Of a stretch of 62,518 nt of DNA, positions 55,162-62,518 are shown piece after piece. Origin of the DNA: an uncultured Porphyromonadaceae bacterium (GTDB taxonomy: Bacteria; Bacteroidota; Bacteroidia; Bacteroidales; Muribaculaceae); NCBI GenBank assembly GCA_937989585.1, contig CALKRW010000024.1, forward strand, positions 1 through 62,518. Direction: 5' to 3'. Each line of letters begins with the position of its first letter. Positions within the stretch are counted from its first letter, which is position 1. The translations under genes and the position numbers were made by a program. Under the pieces are notes generated by a model. It ran no database searches. It was not told where the DNA came from and saw only the letters and a program-made list of their open reading frames with translations.

Positions 55162-56373
55162 ATGGGTCTGTCTGTCCGTAAATTTTATAACAGAATTCGG
55201 TCAATCACAAATATTTATGTACTTCTGGCTCTTTGTGCCGCTCACTGCCTGAACGATTTGTTGCAGTCGGTGGTGACGGCCGTATATCCCATGCTTAAGG
55301 CGGAACTTGATCTTGATTTCACGGATATCGGTATCATAACGCTGACGTATCAGGTAGCGGCGTCTATATTCCAGCCTGTGGTTGGTTATGTATTTGACAA
55401 ACGGCCCTTCCGCCACAGTCTCCCGATGGGTATGTGCGCCACGGTGGTGGGTATAAGTCTCTTTGCATATGCTGGTACGCTCCCGCTTGTCATGCTTTCG
55501 GTGTTCCTCATTGGCATCGGTTCGGCCACTCTTCATCCCGAGGCGTCGCGCATCACGTCGCTTGCCGGCAGGACGCATCGAGGTTTCGCACAGTCGGTTT
55601 TTCAGGTAGGCGGTAATTTCGGTGGCTCGGTCGGGCCGCTGCTGGTTGCGCTCGTTGTTGCTCCGTATGGTAGGCGTTATGTATTGTGGTTTCTGATAGC
55701 GGCGGCTTTGGCTTTCATGGCCATGCGGCCTATAGCCAGATGGTACGGAAGGTATCTGCGCAATATGAGATCTGTTGAGAACAGGTCACGGCTCAATCCC
55801 ATGCCGCTGTCGGTGGGACGTACAATATTGGTGATAGGGATAATCGTGGTATTGATTGTATCGAAGTATATCTACATGACCAGCATGTCGAGTTACTATA
55901 CCTTCTATCTTATCGAGCGCTTTGGAGTGTCCGTATCGCATTCGCAGATATTTCTGTTTGTATTTACGGTCTCGACTGCGGCCGGAACGCTTCTGGGTGG
56001 TCCGCTAGGGGACAGGATAGGGCGTAAGTTCGTTATCTGGATATCGATTCTCGGTACGGCGCCTTTCAGTATGCTGTTGCCGCACGCGTCTCTGCCGTTT
56101 ACGGTATTGCTTAGTTTTTGCGCGGGCTTCATGCTGTCTTCGGCGTTTCCGGCGATACTTATTTACGCACAGGAACTTTTGCCGAATATGCTGGGTATGA
56201 TTTCAGGGCTGTTCTTCGGCTTTGCCTTTGGTGTCGGTGGCATAGCCGCAGCCGTTCTGGGTGAACTTGCCGATACATATGGAATCATTGCCGTGTACAA
56301 TGTGACGGCTTATTCGCCGTTGCTCGGCATTGTGGCGGCTTTCCTGCCAAACCTCAGGAACGCAAGGACATAG
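55162..56373 (+). CDS. fsr: MFS transporter, fosmidomycin-resistance (Fsr) type
   Basis: 403-aa, 12-helix major-facilitator exporter. Family markers: CAAHCLNDLLQSVVTAVYPMLKAELDLDFTDIGIITL, VVGYVFDKRPFRHSL (loop 2-3), GIGSATLHPEASRITSLAGRTHRGFAQSVFQVGGNFGGSVGPLL, and LGGPLGDRIGRKFVIW in the second half. Efflux of fosmidomycin or another small molecule is known for E. coli Fsr; the natural substrate here is unknown. No linked regulator. Confidence 0.9.
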   Translation: MGLSVRKFYNRIRSITNIYVLLALCAAHCLNDLLQSVVTAVYPMLKAELDLDFTDIGIITLTYQVAASIFQPVVGYVFDKRPFRHSLPMGMCATVVGISLFAYAGTLPLVMLSVFLIGIGSATLHPEASRITSLAGRTHRGFAQSVFQVGGNFGGSVGPLLVALVVAPYGRRYVLWFLIAAALAFMAMRPIARWYGRYLRNMRSVENRSRLNPMPLSVGRTILVIGIIVVLIVSKYIYMTSMSSYYTFYLIERFGVSVSHSQIFLFVFTVSTAAGTLLGGPLGDRIGRKFVIWISILGTAPFSMLLPHASLPFTVLLSFCAGFMLSSAFPAILIYAQELLPNMLGMISGLFFGFAFGVGGIAAAVLGELADTYGIIAVYNVTAYSPLLGIVAAFLPNLRNART

Positions 56374-56461
56374 TGAGTCCGGCTCCGCAAGCGTTTCGCG
56401 ATGACGAACTTTATTTGTCCGCCATCGCCCCTCTGTTAATTAAATAAAGCCGCTATTAAGC

Positions 56462-56497
56462 AAAAGAGCCGCAAGGTTTTGTCTTGCAGCTCTTTTT
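56462..56497. terminator. Bidirectional terminator between fsr and tRNA-Ser
   Basis: Stem AAAGAGC.GCAAG / CTTGC.GCTCTTT (one unpaired base on each side), T5 on the plus side and a T4 run on the minus side. Serves fsr (plus) and the tRNA-Val-Ser operon (minus). Confidence 0.85.
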
Positions 56498-56499
56498 GG

Positions 56500-56588
56500 C
56501 GGAGAGAACGAGATTCGAACTCGTGGTAGAGATTGCTCCCTACGTCGGTTTAGCAAACCGGTGGTTTCAGCCACTCACCCATCTCTCC
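56500..56588 (-). tRNA. tRNA-Ser (GCT anticodon)
   Basis: Class II tRNA, 89 nt. Acceptor GGAGAGA / TCTCTCC, anticodon loop TTGCTAA (anticodon GCT), long variable arm, T-arm GTTCGAATC, discriminator G. Second gene of a two-tRNA operon with tRNA-Val. Confidence 0.95.
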
Positions 56589-56671
56589 GGGTTTGTTGTC
56601 TGATTGGATTCTATGACAAAGACAGACTTGCTATTGTCACTAAAGCCCCGGCGTGCGAGTCGAGGCTTTTG

Positions 56672-56746
56672 TGGGCGTTGAGGGATTCGAACCCCCGACC
56701 CTCTGCTTGTAAGGCAGATGCTCTGAACCAGCTGAGCTAAACGCCC
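56672..56746 (-). tRNA. tRNA-Val (TAC anticodon)
   Basis: Acceptor GGGCGTT / AACGCCC, anticodon stem TCTGC/GCAGA with loop CTTACAA (anticodon TAC), T-arm GTTCGAATC, discriminator A. Confidence 0.96.
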
Positions 56747-56790
56747 TCTTTTCGCATTGAAAAACGTTCAGACTTTTAAGTTTTGCCTGT

Positions 56791-56808
56791 GTTGTTTCTC
56801 GTTTGCGG
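56791..56808 (-). promoter_or_regulatory. Conserved tRNA-operon leader element (copy 2)
   Basis: Minus-strand CCGCAAACGAGAAACAAC, identical to 18904-18921 and again 3 nt after the -7 box. Confidence 0.6.
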
Positions 56809-56811
56809 TTG

Positions 56812-56842
56812 CAAAGGTACGCACTTTTTTTAATCCGGCAAA
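56812..56842 (-). promoter_or_regulatory. Promoter of the tRNA-Val-Ser operon
   Basis: On the minus strand TTTG (56842-56839), 19-nt spacer, TACCTTTG (56819-56812): full consensus, same geometry as the tRNA-tuf promoter. Confidence 0.85.
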
Positions 56843-57012
56843 CATTTGAGGGATTTTTTTTCGATGTTTTTTGGGCATGTATGCTGTGATATTTTTTAAG
56901 AATCTAATTCTTATAGGGTTATGAGGTTTATCTTTTTGGGGTATGCAGAAGTGTAGAATGGACGGTCTTCTACTTTCTTTTAGGGGGACATTCGTTTTTG
57001 GAGTATTTTATA

Positions 57013-57020
57013 TAACTTTG
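57013..57020 (+). promoter_or_regulatory. Promoter -7 box for the DUF5020 gene
   Basis: TAACTTTG, exact TAnnTTTG match, 27 nt before the ATG. Confidence 0.55.
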
Positions 57021-57046
57021 CCGGCGTTTTTTTAAAATCAAAAGTA

Positions 57047-57784
57047 ATGAAAAAAAAGTTTTTTTATGTCGGGGTATTGTGCCTGTGGGCCACAAAAAGC
57101 CTCGCCCAACTCAACGTCCAGTTACATTACGACCTGGGTCATGGGATGTATGGCAACGAGATTTCTTCGCGCCAGCATCTGACAGCAACCGTTGAGAATT
57201 TCTCTGCCGACAAGTGGGGAAGTACCTATTTCTTTATGGATGCCGATTTCGGTGACAATGTTTTGCGTGGAGCCTATGGCGAGTTTTCCCGGGAAATCCA
57301 AACGAAGAAAATGCCGGTGGCATTCCATGTGGAGTACAACGGTGGTTTGAGTTATGGAACCGGAAAGGGAGATGGTTATGCTTTCGGGGATGCCTATCTG
57401 GCTGGCGCAGCTTACAACTGGAATAGCAAAGACTTTGCCAAGGGATTTTCCGTACAGGCTATGTACAAATACTTAGCTAAGAATGGCCCTTATTGCCATA
57501 GCTGGCAGTTGACAGGCGTTTGGCGAAACCGTTTTGCCGGAGGCTTGTGTACGTTCAGCGGTTTTGTCGATTTGTGGTACAATAATACCGTGAACGGGAA
57601 TCTCATCCTGATGTCGGAACCGCAATTCTGGCTTAATCTGGCTGCGTTGAGAAGGGTCAGTGACGATTTCAAGCTGAGTATTGGTACGGAGGTTGAAATC
57701 AGTAATAATTTCGTGTATACGGAAACCGGACAGAACAACCGTTTTTATGCCATACCTACGATTGCATGCAAGTGGGAGTTTTAG
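57047..57784 (+). CDS. DUF5020 outer-membrane protein
   Basis: 245 aa, signal peptide MKKKFFYVGVLCLWATKSLAQ. Resembles the Bacteroidetes DUF5020 family, whose barrel recalls Tsx-like nucleoside channels: NVQLHYDLG near the start, TVENFSADKWGSTYFFMDADFG, SYGTGKGDGYAFGDAYLAGAAY and a C-terminal Phe (ACKWEF). Outer-membrane channel role is inferred. It shares a bidirectional terminator with uvrB. Codon use is more AT-rich than genes left of 56.8 kb. Confidence 0.8.
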   Translation: MKKKFFYVGVLCLWATKSLAQLNVQLHYDLGHGMYGNEISSRQHLTATVENFSADKWGSTYFFMDADFGDNVLRGAYGEFSREIQTKKMPVAFHVEYNGGLSYGTGKGDGYAFGDAYLAGAAYNWNSKDFAKGFSVQAMYKYLAKNGPYCHSWQLTGVWRNRFAGGLCTFSGFVDLWYNNTVNGNLILMSEPQFWLNLAALRRVSDDFKLSIGTEVEISNNFVYTETGQNNRFYAIPTIACKWEF

Positions 57785-57836
57785 ACTTTTGAGGCTGAAC
57801 AGAAGCTTCCGTATGTTGAGGAAGTTTATATAAAAT

Positions 57837-57886
57837 AGGAAAAGGAGGAAGACACATTCCCAAAGTCCTTCCTCCTTTCCTTTTTT
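57837..57886. terminator. Bidirectional terminator between DUF5020 and uvrB
   Basis: 11-bp stem AAAGGAGGAAG / CTTCCTCCTTT, extendable by AGG/CCT across a one-base bulge, T6 on the plus side; T-rich on the minus side too. Confidence 0.85.
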
Positions 57887-57895
57887 CCGGGTGCT

Positions 57896-59917
57896 TTATT
57901 TTCCTTTCAGCATCTCTTCCATACGCAGCATTTCGTCCCGGTATTGGGCGGCTTCGATGAAGTCTAATTTCTTCGCCGCTTCCTGCATCAGTTTTCGGCT
58001 GCGTTCTATGCTCTTTTCCAATTGGTCGCGCGTCATATATTCCATGATAGGGTCGGCCACAGCCATTCTTTCTTCCGGTTCGATGTAAGCACGGGTTTCC
58101 GCATGAGCTTCCGCATTGGCACTGATAAGGTCAGTCATTTTCCGGCCTTTCTTGATTTGTTGCGGAGTGATGCCATGTTCTTCGTTGTATTTAAGTTGCT
58201 TTTCGCGTCGACGGTTGGTTTCGTCGATGGTTTTTTGCATACTGTCCGTGATGCGGTCGGCATACATGATAGCCTTGCCATGCACGTTGCGGGCCGCCCG
58301 GCCTACGGTTTGTGTGAGCGAGCGGTGCGAACGCAAGAAACCCTCTTTGTCTGCATCCAGGATAGCTACTAAGGAAACTTCCGGAAGGTCCAGTCCCTCG
58401 CGGAGTAAGTTCACGCCGACCAACACATCGAAGCGTCCGGCACGTAAATCGTCCATAATTTGCACGCGTTCAAGCGTGTCTACGTCGCTATGGATATAAT
58501 TTGTGCGGATGTCGTGCTTCATGAAGTAATCGGTGAGTTCCTCCGCCATTCGTTTGGTCAGTGTGGTGACCAGGATTCTCTCGTCTTTCTCGATGCGTTG
58601 CTGTATTTCTTCCATCAGGTCGTCCACTTGGTTCAGGCTTGGGCGCACTTCGATGATGGGGTCGAGCAGGCCGGTAGGGCGGATAACCTGCTCTACTACG
58701 ATTCCTTCGCTCTGTTGCAGCTCATAGTCGGCGGGAGTGGCGGATACATAAATGACCTGTCTGGCCAGTTGTTGGAACTCCTCGAATTTCAAAGGGCGGT
58801 TGTCCATGGCGGCCGGAAGCCGGAAACCGTATTCCACCAAGTTCTTTTTGCGGGCGCGGTCGCCGCCGTACATGGCATTGATTTGCGGTACGGACACGTG
58901 GCTCTCGTCGATAACGATCAGGAAATCCTCGGGGAAGAAGTCCAGCAGGCAATAGGGGCGCGTACCGGCCTCGCGCCCGTCGAAATAACGCGAATAGTTC
59001 TCGATACCGCTGCAATGCCCCAATTCGCGTATCATTTCCATATCATACGTGACTCGTTCGTATAATCGTTTGGCTTCATACGGCTTTCCTATCTCTTCGA
59101 AGTAACTTACTTGTTTGTGCAAGTCGTCTTCTATCTGGTGTATGGCTTTCGCCGTACTTTCTTTTGTGGTCATGAACAAGTTGGCCGGATAGATGCGGTA
59201 TTCGTCGAAACTCCCCAAACGGAGGCAGCTTACGGGGTCTACCTCTTCTATGGCATCGATCTCATCGTCCCAGAATGTCACGCGCAGGAGATTGTCCGAA
59301 TAGGCCAAGTAAATGTCTACCGTATCGCCTTTGACCCGGAAGCACCCGCGATCCAGATTCAAGTCGTTCCGAGTGTACAGGCTGTCGACCAAGCGGCGGA
59401 GGAATACGTTACGGTCCAGCAATTTGCCTCGTTTCAGTTCTATGACATTATCATAAAAAGCCGCCGGGTTCCCCATGCCGTAAATACAACTGACGGACGA
59501 GACGACTACAACGTCTTTCCGTCCGGACAAGAGGGCGGAAGTGGCCGCCAGCCGTAACTTGTCTATCTCGTCGTTGATGGCCAAATCCTTTTCTATATAG
59601 GTGTCGGTGGACGGGATGTAAGCTTCCGGTTGGTAATAGTCATAATACGACACATAATACTCCACGGCATTATGCGGGAAAAAACTTTTGAACTCACCAT
59701 ATAATTGTGCGGCAAGTGTTTTATTGTGACTGAGAATCAGCGTAGGCTTGTTGATGTTCTGAATCACGTTGGCTATCGTGAAAGTTTTACCCGACCCGGT
59801 CACGCCCAACAGCGTTTGGGCCGGTACGCCCTGCAAGACTCCTTCTGTGAGTTGGGCAATGGCTTCCGGCTGGTCTCCGGTAGGAGAGTAATCGGCGGTC
59901 AACTCGAATTTAGGCAT
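57896..59917 (-). CDS. uvrB: UvrABC excinuclease subunit B
   Basis: 673-aa damage-verifying helicase of nucleotide-excision repair. Walker A GVTGSGKTF (38-46), beta-hairpin YYVSYYDYYQPEAYIP (about 87-102) used for DNA clamping, motif II VIDESHVS near 337, motif VI QTVGRAARNVHG, and C-terminal UVR/UvrC-binding domain (DQLEKSIERSRKLMQEAAKKLDFIEAAQYRD, about 632-662). Normal length; start at 59917 gives MPKFELTADYSPTGDQP, the family start. TATTTTTG box (59953-59960) on the minus strand upstream. Confidence 0.98.
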   Translation of the reverse strand: MPKFELTADYSPTGDQPEAIAQLTEGVLQGVPAQTLLGVTGSGKTFTIANVIQNINKPTLILSHNKTLAAQLYGEFKSFFPHNAVEYYVSYYDYYQPEAYIPSTDTYIEKDLAINDEIDKLRLAATSALLSGRKDVVVVSSVSCIYGMGNPAAFYDNVIELKRGKLLDRNVFLRRLVDSLYTRNDLNLDRGCFRVKGDTVDIYLAYSDNLLRVTFWDDEIDAIEEVDPVSCLRLGSFDEYRIYPANLFMTTKESTAKAIHQIEDDLHKQVSYFEEIGKPYEAKRLYERVTYDMEMIRELGHCSGIENYSRYFDGREAGTRPYCLLDFFPEDFLIVIDESHVSVPQINAMYGGDRARKKNLVEYGFRLPAAMDNRPLKFEEFQQLARQVIYVSATPADYELQQSEGIVVEQVIRPTGLLDPIIEVRPSLNQVDDLMEEIQQRIEKDERILVTTLTKRMAEELTDYFMKHDIRTNYIHSDVDTLERVQIMDDLRAGRFDVLVGVNLLREGLDLPEVSLVAILDADKEGFLRSHRSLTQTVGRAARNVHGKAIMYADRITDSMQKTIDETNRRREKQLKYNEEHGITPQQIKKGRKMTDLISANAEAHAETRAYIEPEERMAVADPIMEYMTRDQLEKSIERSRKLMQEAAKKLDFIEAAQYRDEMLRMEEMLKGK

Positions 59918-59952
59918 ATTATGGCTTGGATATTTTAAGTTTCTTCAAGCTA

Positions 59953-59960
59953 CAAAAATA
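59953..59960 (-). promoter_or_regulatory. Promoter -7 box for uvrB
   Basis: Minus-strand TATTTTTG matches TAnnTTTG, 36 nt before the ATG. Confidence 0.5.
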
Positions 59961-60020
59961 GGTATTTTATCCCTAAAAAGCCGTTTCACATGCTTTTTTT
60001 GCATTTAAAAACTTCCTTTC

Positions 60021-60052
60021 TTTGCAAAATTCGATGCTTTTCCATAATTTTG
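60021..60052 (+). promoter_or_regulatory. Promoter of the bamD operon
   Basis: TTTG (60021-60024), 20-nt spacer, TAATTTTG (60045-60052): full consensus. The ATG at 60070 is 17 nt downstream, which also supports that start over the in-frame ATG at 60022. Confidence 0.82.
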
Positions 60053-60069
60053 CAGTTCAATTGTACAAT

Positions 60070-60903
60070 ATGAAACGGATTTTTTTATGGCTGTCTGGGG
60101 CGATGTTGTTGCTGGCTTCGTGCAATCAGTATAACAACGTGATGAAGACCGCAGATTACGATTATAAGTACGAGGCTGCAAAGGAATACTTTGTCAAGGG
60201 GCAATATTCCCGTTCGTCCGTATTGTTGGGAGAGCTTGTCACTTTGATGAAAGGGACTTCGCGAGGAGAGGAATGTCTTTATATGTTGGCGATGTCGGAG
60301 TTTTGCGACGGTAATTTCGATGTGGCGCATTCCTATTTTAAGAAATACTATCAGTCTTATCCTAAAGGCGTTTATGTAGAGTATGCCCGTTTTTATGCGG
60401 GGCGTTCCCTTTATGAAAGCGTGCCGGACACGCGTTTGGACCAGAGTAGCACGATGGCTGCGGTGAAAGAATTTCAGGATTTTCTGGATTATTATCCCTA
60501 TACGCATCTGAAAGACCGTACACAGGAGATGATTTTTGCTTTGCAGGACAAGATGGTGGAAAAAGAGTTCGAGGCCGCAAAGCTGTATTACGATTTAGGT
60601 TCGTATATGGGTAATTGCTCGTATGGGGGAAGTAATTATGAGGCTTGTATCGTGACGGCCCGCAATGCTTTGTTGGATTATCCATACGCCAGCCCGGAAC
60701 GTCGTGAGGAGTTTTCCATTATGATATTGCGTGCCAAATATCAACTGGCTCAGCAAAGTGTGGAAGAGAAACGGTTGGAGCGTTATCGTGACACCATAGA
60801 CGAATATTACGGCTTTATGAACGAATATCCCGAATCTAAATATTTAAAAGACGCGCAGCGGATTTTTGCGCAGTCGGAGAAATATGTGAATAAGAAGTCT
60901 TAA
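60070..60903 (+). CDS. bamD: Outer-membrane protein assembly factor BamD
   Basis: 277-aa lipoprotein of the BAM complex that inserts outer-membrane barrels. Start at 60070 gives MKRIFLWLSGAMLLLASC (lipobox Cys 18). TPR-type repeats follow: YEAAKEYFVKGQYSRSSVLLGELV, AHSYFKKYYQSYPKGVYVEYARFYAGRSLY, FQDFLDYYPYTHLKDRTQEM, and YYGFMNEYPESKYLKDAQRIFAQSE. Upstream of the omega-like and DUF4293 genes in an apparent operon. Confidence 0.93.
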   Translation: MKRIFLWLSGAMLLLASCNQYNNVMKTADYDYKYEAAKEYFVKGQYSRSSVLLGELVTLMKGTSRGEECLYMLAMSEFCDGNFDVAHSYFKKYYQSYPKGVYVEYARFYAGRSLYESVPDTRLDQSSTMAAVKEFQDFLDYYPYTHLKDRTQEMIFALQDKMVEKEFEAAKLYYDLGSYMGNCSYGGSNYEACIVTARNALLDYPYASPERREEFSIMILRAKYQLAQQSVEEKRLERYRDTIDEYYGFMNEYPESKYLKDAQRIFAQSEKYVNKKS

Positions 60904-60937
60904 GGGTAAAGGAAACAAGTAAATCAATTATATAATT

Positions 60938-61273
60938 ATGGATTATAAAAAAACAAATGCGCCTACAAACACAGTGACCCGTGACATTATGGATCTGTGT
61001 GACGAAACCGGTAATATCTATGAGAGCGTAGCTATCATTGGCAAGCGTGCGAATCAGATTTCTTTGGACATCAAGAATGAGTTGTCCAAAAAATTGCAGG
61101 AGTTCGCCTCTGTAAGTGACAATTTGGATGAAGTATTCGAGAACCGCGAACAGATTGAAATCTCTCGTTTTTATGAGAAACTGCCGAAGCCATCGTTGAT
61201 TGCTACGCAAGAATTTGTAGAAGGGAAAATATATTTCCGTAATCCGTTGAAGGAGAAAGATACGATAGAATAA
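60938..61273 (+). CDS. rpoZ: RNA polymerase omega-like subunit (RpoZ)
   Basis: 111 aa, cytoplasmic. Matches the Bacteroidetes omega family: NTVTRDIMDLCDETGNIYESVAIIGKRANQISLDIKNELSKKLQEFA, where the IGKRANQI block corresponds to the Rpb6/omega core contact with beta'. The C-terminal half is a lineage extension. Omega assists beta' assembly and, in Proteobacteria, forms a ppGpp site; the latter is not established here. 34 nt after bamD, 34 nt before DUF4293. Confidence 0.88.
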   Translation: MDYKKTNAPTNTVTRDIMDLCDETGNIYESVAIIGKRANQISLDIKNELSKKLQEFASVSDNLDEVFENREQIEISRFYEKLPKPSLIATQEFVEGKIYFRNPLKEKDTIE

Positions 61274-61307
61274 GCCGATACTTATTTTTATAATATTGTA
61301 GAACTGT

Positions 61308-61763
61308 ATGATCCAAAGAATCCAGTCTGTCTATCTTTTCTTGGTCGCAGTATGTGCGGTGGTATGCTTGTGCATGCCCGTAGGACATTTTCACCAAGAC
61401 GGTATCGGGGTAGCAGATTTCTATAATTTATGGCTTACTATGGCCGACGGAGCACGAGTCTTTGCTCCGTGGGCCATGTTTGTACTGTTGGTTTTGGCAG
61501 CGTTCACTTCGTTTGCAGCCATATTTTTGTTTAAGCGCCGTATGTTTCAGGTGCGCTTGTCCGTGTTCAGCAGCCTTATCCTGGTGGGCTACTATATCGT
61601 GTTCGGGGTTTTCGTTTACGTGTTTAAATCCCGTTATGATGCTGATTTCACCCTTTCCTGGACAGCGGCCTTTCCGGCGGTAGGATTGATATTAGACTAT
61701 CTGGCTTTCCGGAACATCATGAAGGACGAATTGATCGTCCGTTCGCTTGACCGTTTGAGATAG
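61308..61763 (+). CDS. DUF4293 membrane protein
   Basis: 151 aa with four predicted transmembrane helices (about 7-24, 54-73, 83-105, 117-134). Starts MIQRIQSVYLFLVAVCAVVCL, the DUF4293 signature seen across Bacteroidetes. Function unknown. Third gene of the bamD-rpoZ-DUF4293 group. Confidence 0.85.
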   Translation: MIQRIQSVYLFLVAVCAVVCLCMPVGHFHQDGIGVADFYNLWLTMADGARVFAPWAMFVLLVLAAFTSFAAIFLFKRRMFQVRLSVFSSLILVGYYIVFGVFVYVFKSRYDADFTLSWTAAFPAVGLILDYLAFRNIMKDELIVRSLDRLR

Positions 61764-61773
61764 GGAAGAATAG

Positions 61774-61818
61774 CATACAGAGGGGGCATACTTTGATGAA
61801 GTATGCCCCCTCTGTATG
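61774..61818. terminator. Perfect 20-bp hairpin after DUF4293
   Basis: Exact inverted repeat, 61774-61793 with 61799-61818, with a 5-nt loop (TGATG), 10 nt after the DUF4293 stop. No T-tract on either side, so it is a probable end-of-operon structure but not a textbook terminator. Confidence 0.6.
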
Positions 61819-62038
61819 TGGTTAAGTTGAAATGAATGTAAGTTAAAATAGTCTAATAGTATAGTGAAAGACTGTTCTAAAGTGTAAAGAATACACTATG
61901 ATTCTATTATTGAATGTTTATATTTATACTGCATTAGAAAATAGTAATTTTGAATAGAAACATATTTTATATGTTTTTTTGAAGCGTAAATTCTATTTTA
62001 TTACGCATTTGTATTATTTGCTTTGAAAAGTTACTTGA
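61819..62038. other. AT-rich intergenic stretch, no gene seen
   Basis: Strongly AT-rich with stop codons in all frames. No tRNA or structured RNA recognised. It leads into the promoter at 62039. Confidence 0.5.
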
Positions 62039-62046
62039 TACTTTTG
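62039..62046 (+). promoter_or_regulatory. Promoter -7 box for the right-edge lipoprotein
   Basis: TACTTTTG matches TAnnTTTG; TTTG occurs at 62017-62020, an 18-nt spacer. The ATG is 90 nt downstream. Confidence 0.6.
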
Positions 62047-62135
62047 TAGTGTGAAAGAGATTTTATAATCTTTTATACCGTTTTGAAATCTTAAATTAAT
62101 AAGAAAACATAACAACCCAACCAAAAATAATATTT

Positions 62136-62518
62136 ATGAAAAATTTTTTGTTCAAAATTTCTAATTTGTGCATGGCAATGTGCGGTTTAACTGGTTTCTT
62201 CGGATGTTCCGAGGTGGAAATCAAGCACGATTATGAGCACATGATTTATGTGAATGAAAGTTCATTGGAACTCTTTTGCGGTGACACGAGACAGTTGACT
62301 GCGAGTCCTACGGACGGAACATTTAATTGGATGAGTGAAGATCCAGAGGTAGCGGAAGTGGATCCTCATGGAATGGTTACTGCGAAAAATGAAGGGAACA
62401 CGAGAATCGTGGTGACTCAGGGGGAATATAAAGAATATGTGGAGGTTAAAGTAGAAGTTCCGTCTTCCAAAAGCGTGCAAGCTCATGCCGGGAAAGGGAG
62501 AGTCCAATTCGAAGTCGT
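62136..62518 (+). CDS. Lipoprotein with bacterial Ig-like (BIG2) domain (partial)
   Basis: 127 codons, cut by the right edge. Starts MKNFLFKISNLCMAMCGLTGFFGCSEVE, a lipobox ending at Cys 24. Then a BIG2-type domain: VNESSLELFCGDTRQLTASP, FNWMSEDPEVAEVDPHGMVTAKNEGNTRIVV. The following VPSSKSVQAHAGKGRVQFEV looks like the beginning of a second, fibronectin- or DUF4998-like domain, as in lipoproteins of polysaccharide-utilisation or surface-glycan loci; what follows is unseen. Its AT-rich codon use matches the other right-end genes. Confidence 0.75.
   Translation, partial: MKNFLFKISNLCMAMCGLTGFFGCSEVEIKHDYEHMIYVNESSLELFCGDTRQLTASPTDGTFNWMSEDPEVAEVDPHGMVTAKNEGNTRIVVTQGEYKEYVEVKVEVPSSKSVQAHAGKGRVQFEV

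Overview
The window looks like chromosome from a Bacteroidales bacterium, probably Muribaculaceae-like. Most promoters match the Bacteroidetes TTTG-N19/20-TAnnTTTG pattern, starts lack obvious Shine-Dalgarno sequences, and many proteins belong to Bacteroidetes families (DUF2723, DUF6029, DUF5020, DUF3575/DUF3868, Omp28, DUF4293). Secreted proteins end in a YNLQG...GLYI...K motif. The family-level assignment is inference from base composition (GC-rich coding, mostly GAG/CTC/GGC codons up to about 56.8 kb) and these motifs.

Layout. 0-6.5 kb (minus): a likely operon of a DUF2723 membrane glycosyltransferase, a NodB-type deacetylase, QueG and exonuclease III (cut by the left edge), followed by tRNA-Leu. 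6.9-10.8 kb: two secreted proteins. 11-14 kb (minus): fructose-bisphosphate aldolase and a rpsU-xerC-hpf cluster. 14-16.5 kb: gamma carbonic anhydrase homologue and aminopeptidase P. 16.7-18.6 kb: a secreted protein made of two duplicated modules. 19-32.3 kb (plus): the core information-processing locus, tRNA-Thr/Tyr/Gly/Thr-tuf-tRNA-Trp-secE-nusG-rplK-rplA-rplJ-rplL-rpoB-rpoC. 32.8-37.6 kb: a glycogen/alpha-glucan operon (debranching enzyme, GT4 glycosyltransferase, GH57).

37.7-52.6 kb is an envelope region: lipoproteins, a minus-strand operon tlpA-DUF6029-Omp28, and, divergent from it, a 1271-residue secreted protein that carries its own Omp28 domain, a 1134-residue Ig-repeat protein, and DsbD. 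This is the most interesting part: CxxC proteins of the periplasm, inner membrane, outer surface and secretome lie together, which suggests an extracytoplasmic thiol-redox pathway serving Omp28-type proteins. 52.7-54.9 kb has an isolated DUF3575/DUF3868 pair, usually companions of fimbriae, with no fimbrillin gene nearby. 55.2-56.4 kb is an Fsr-like MFS exporter, followed by tRNA-Ser and tRNA-Val.

From about 57 kb to the end (DUF5020, uvrB, bamD, rpoZ-like, DUF4293, partial Ig-like lipoprotein) codon use is visibly more AT-rich (TTG/TTA for Leu, more A/T third positions). This may be real heterogeneity, transfer, or a contig join, and should be checked. A second notable signal is an 18-bp element directly downstream of the -7 boxes of two unlinked tRNA operons (18904-18921 and, on the minus strand, 56791-56808).
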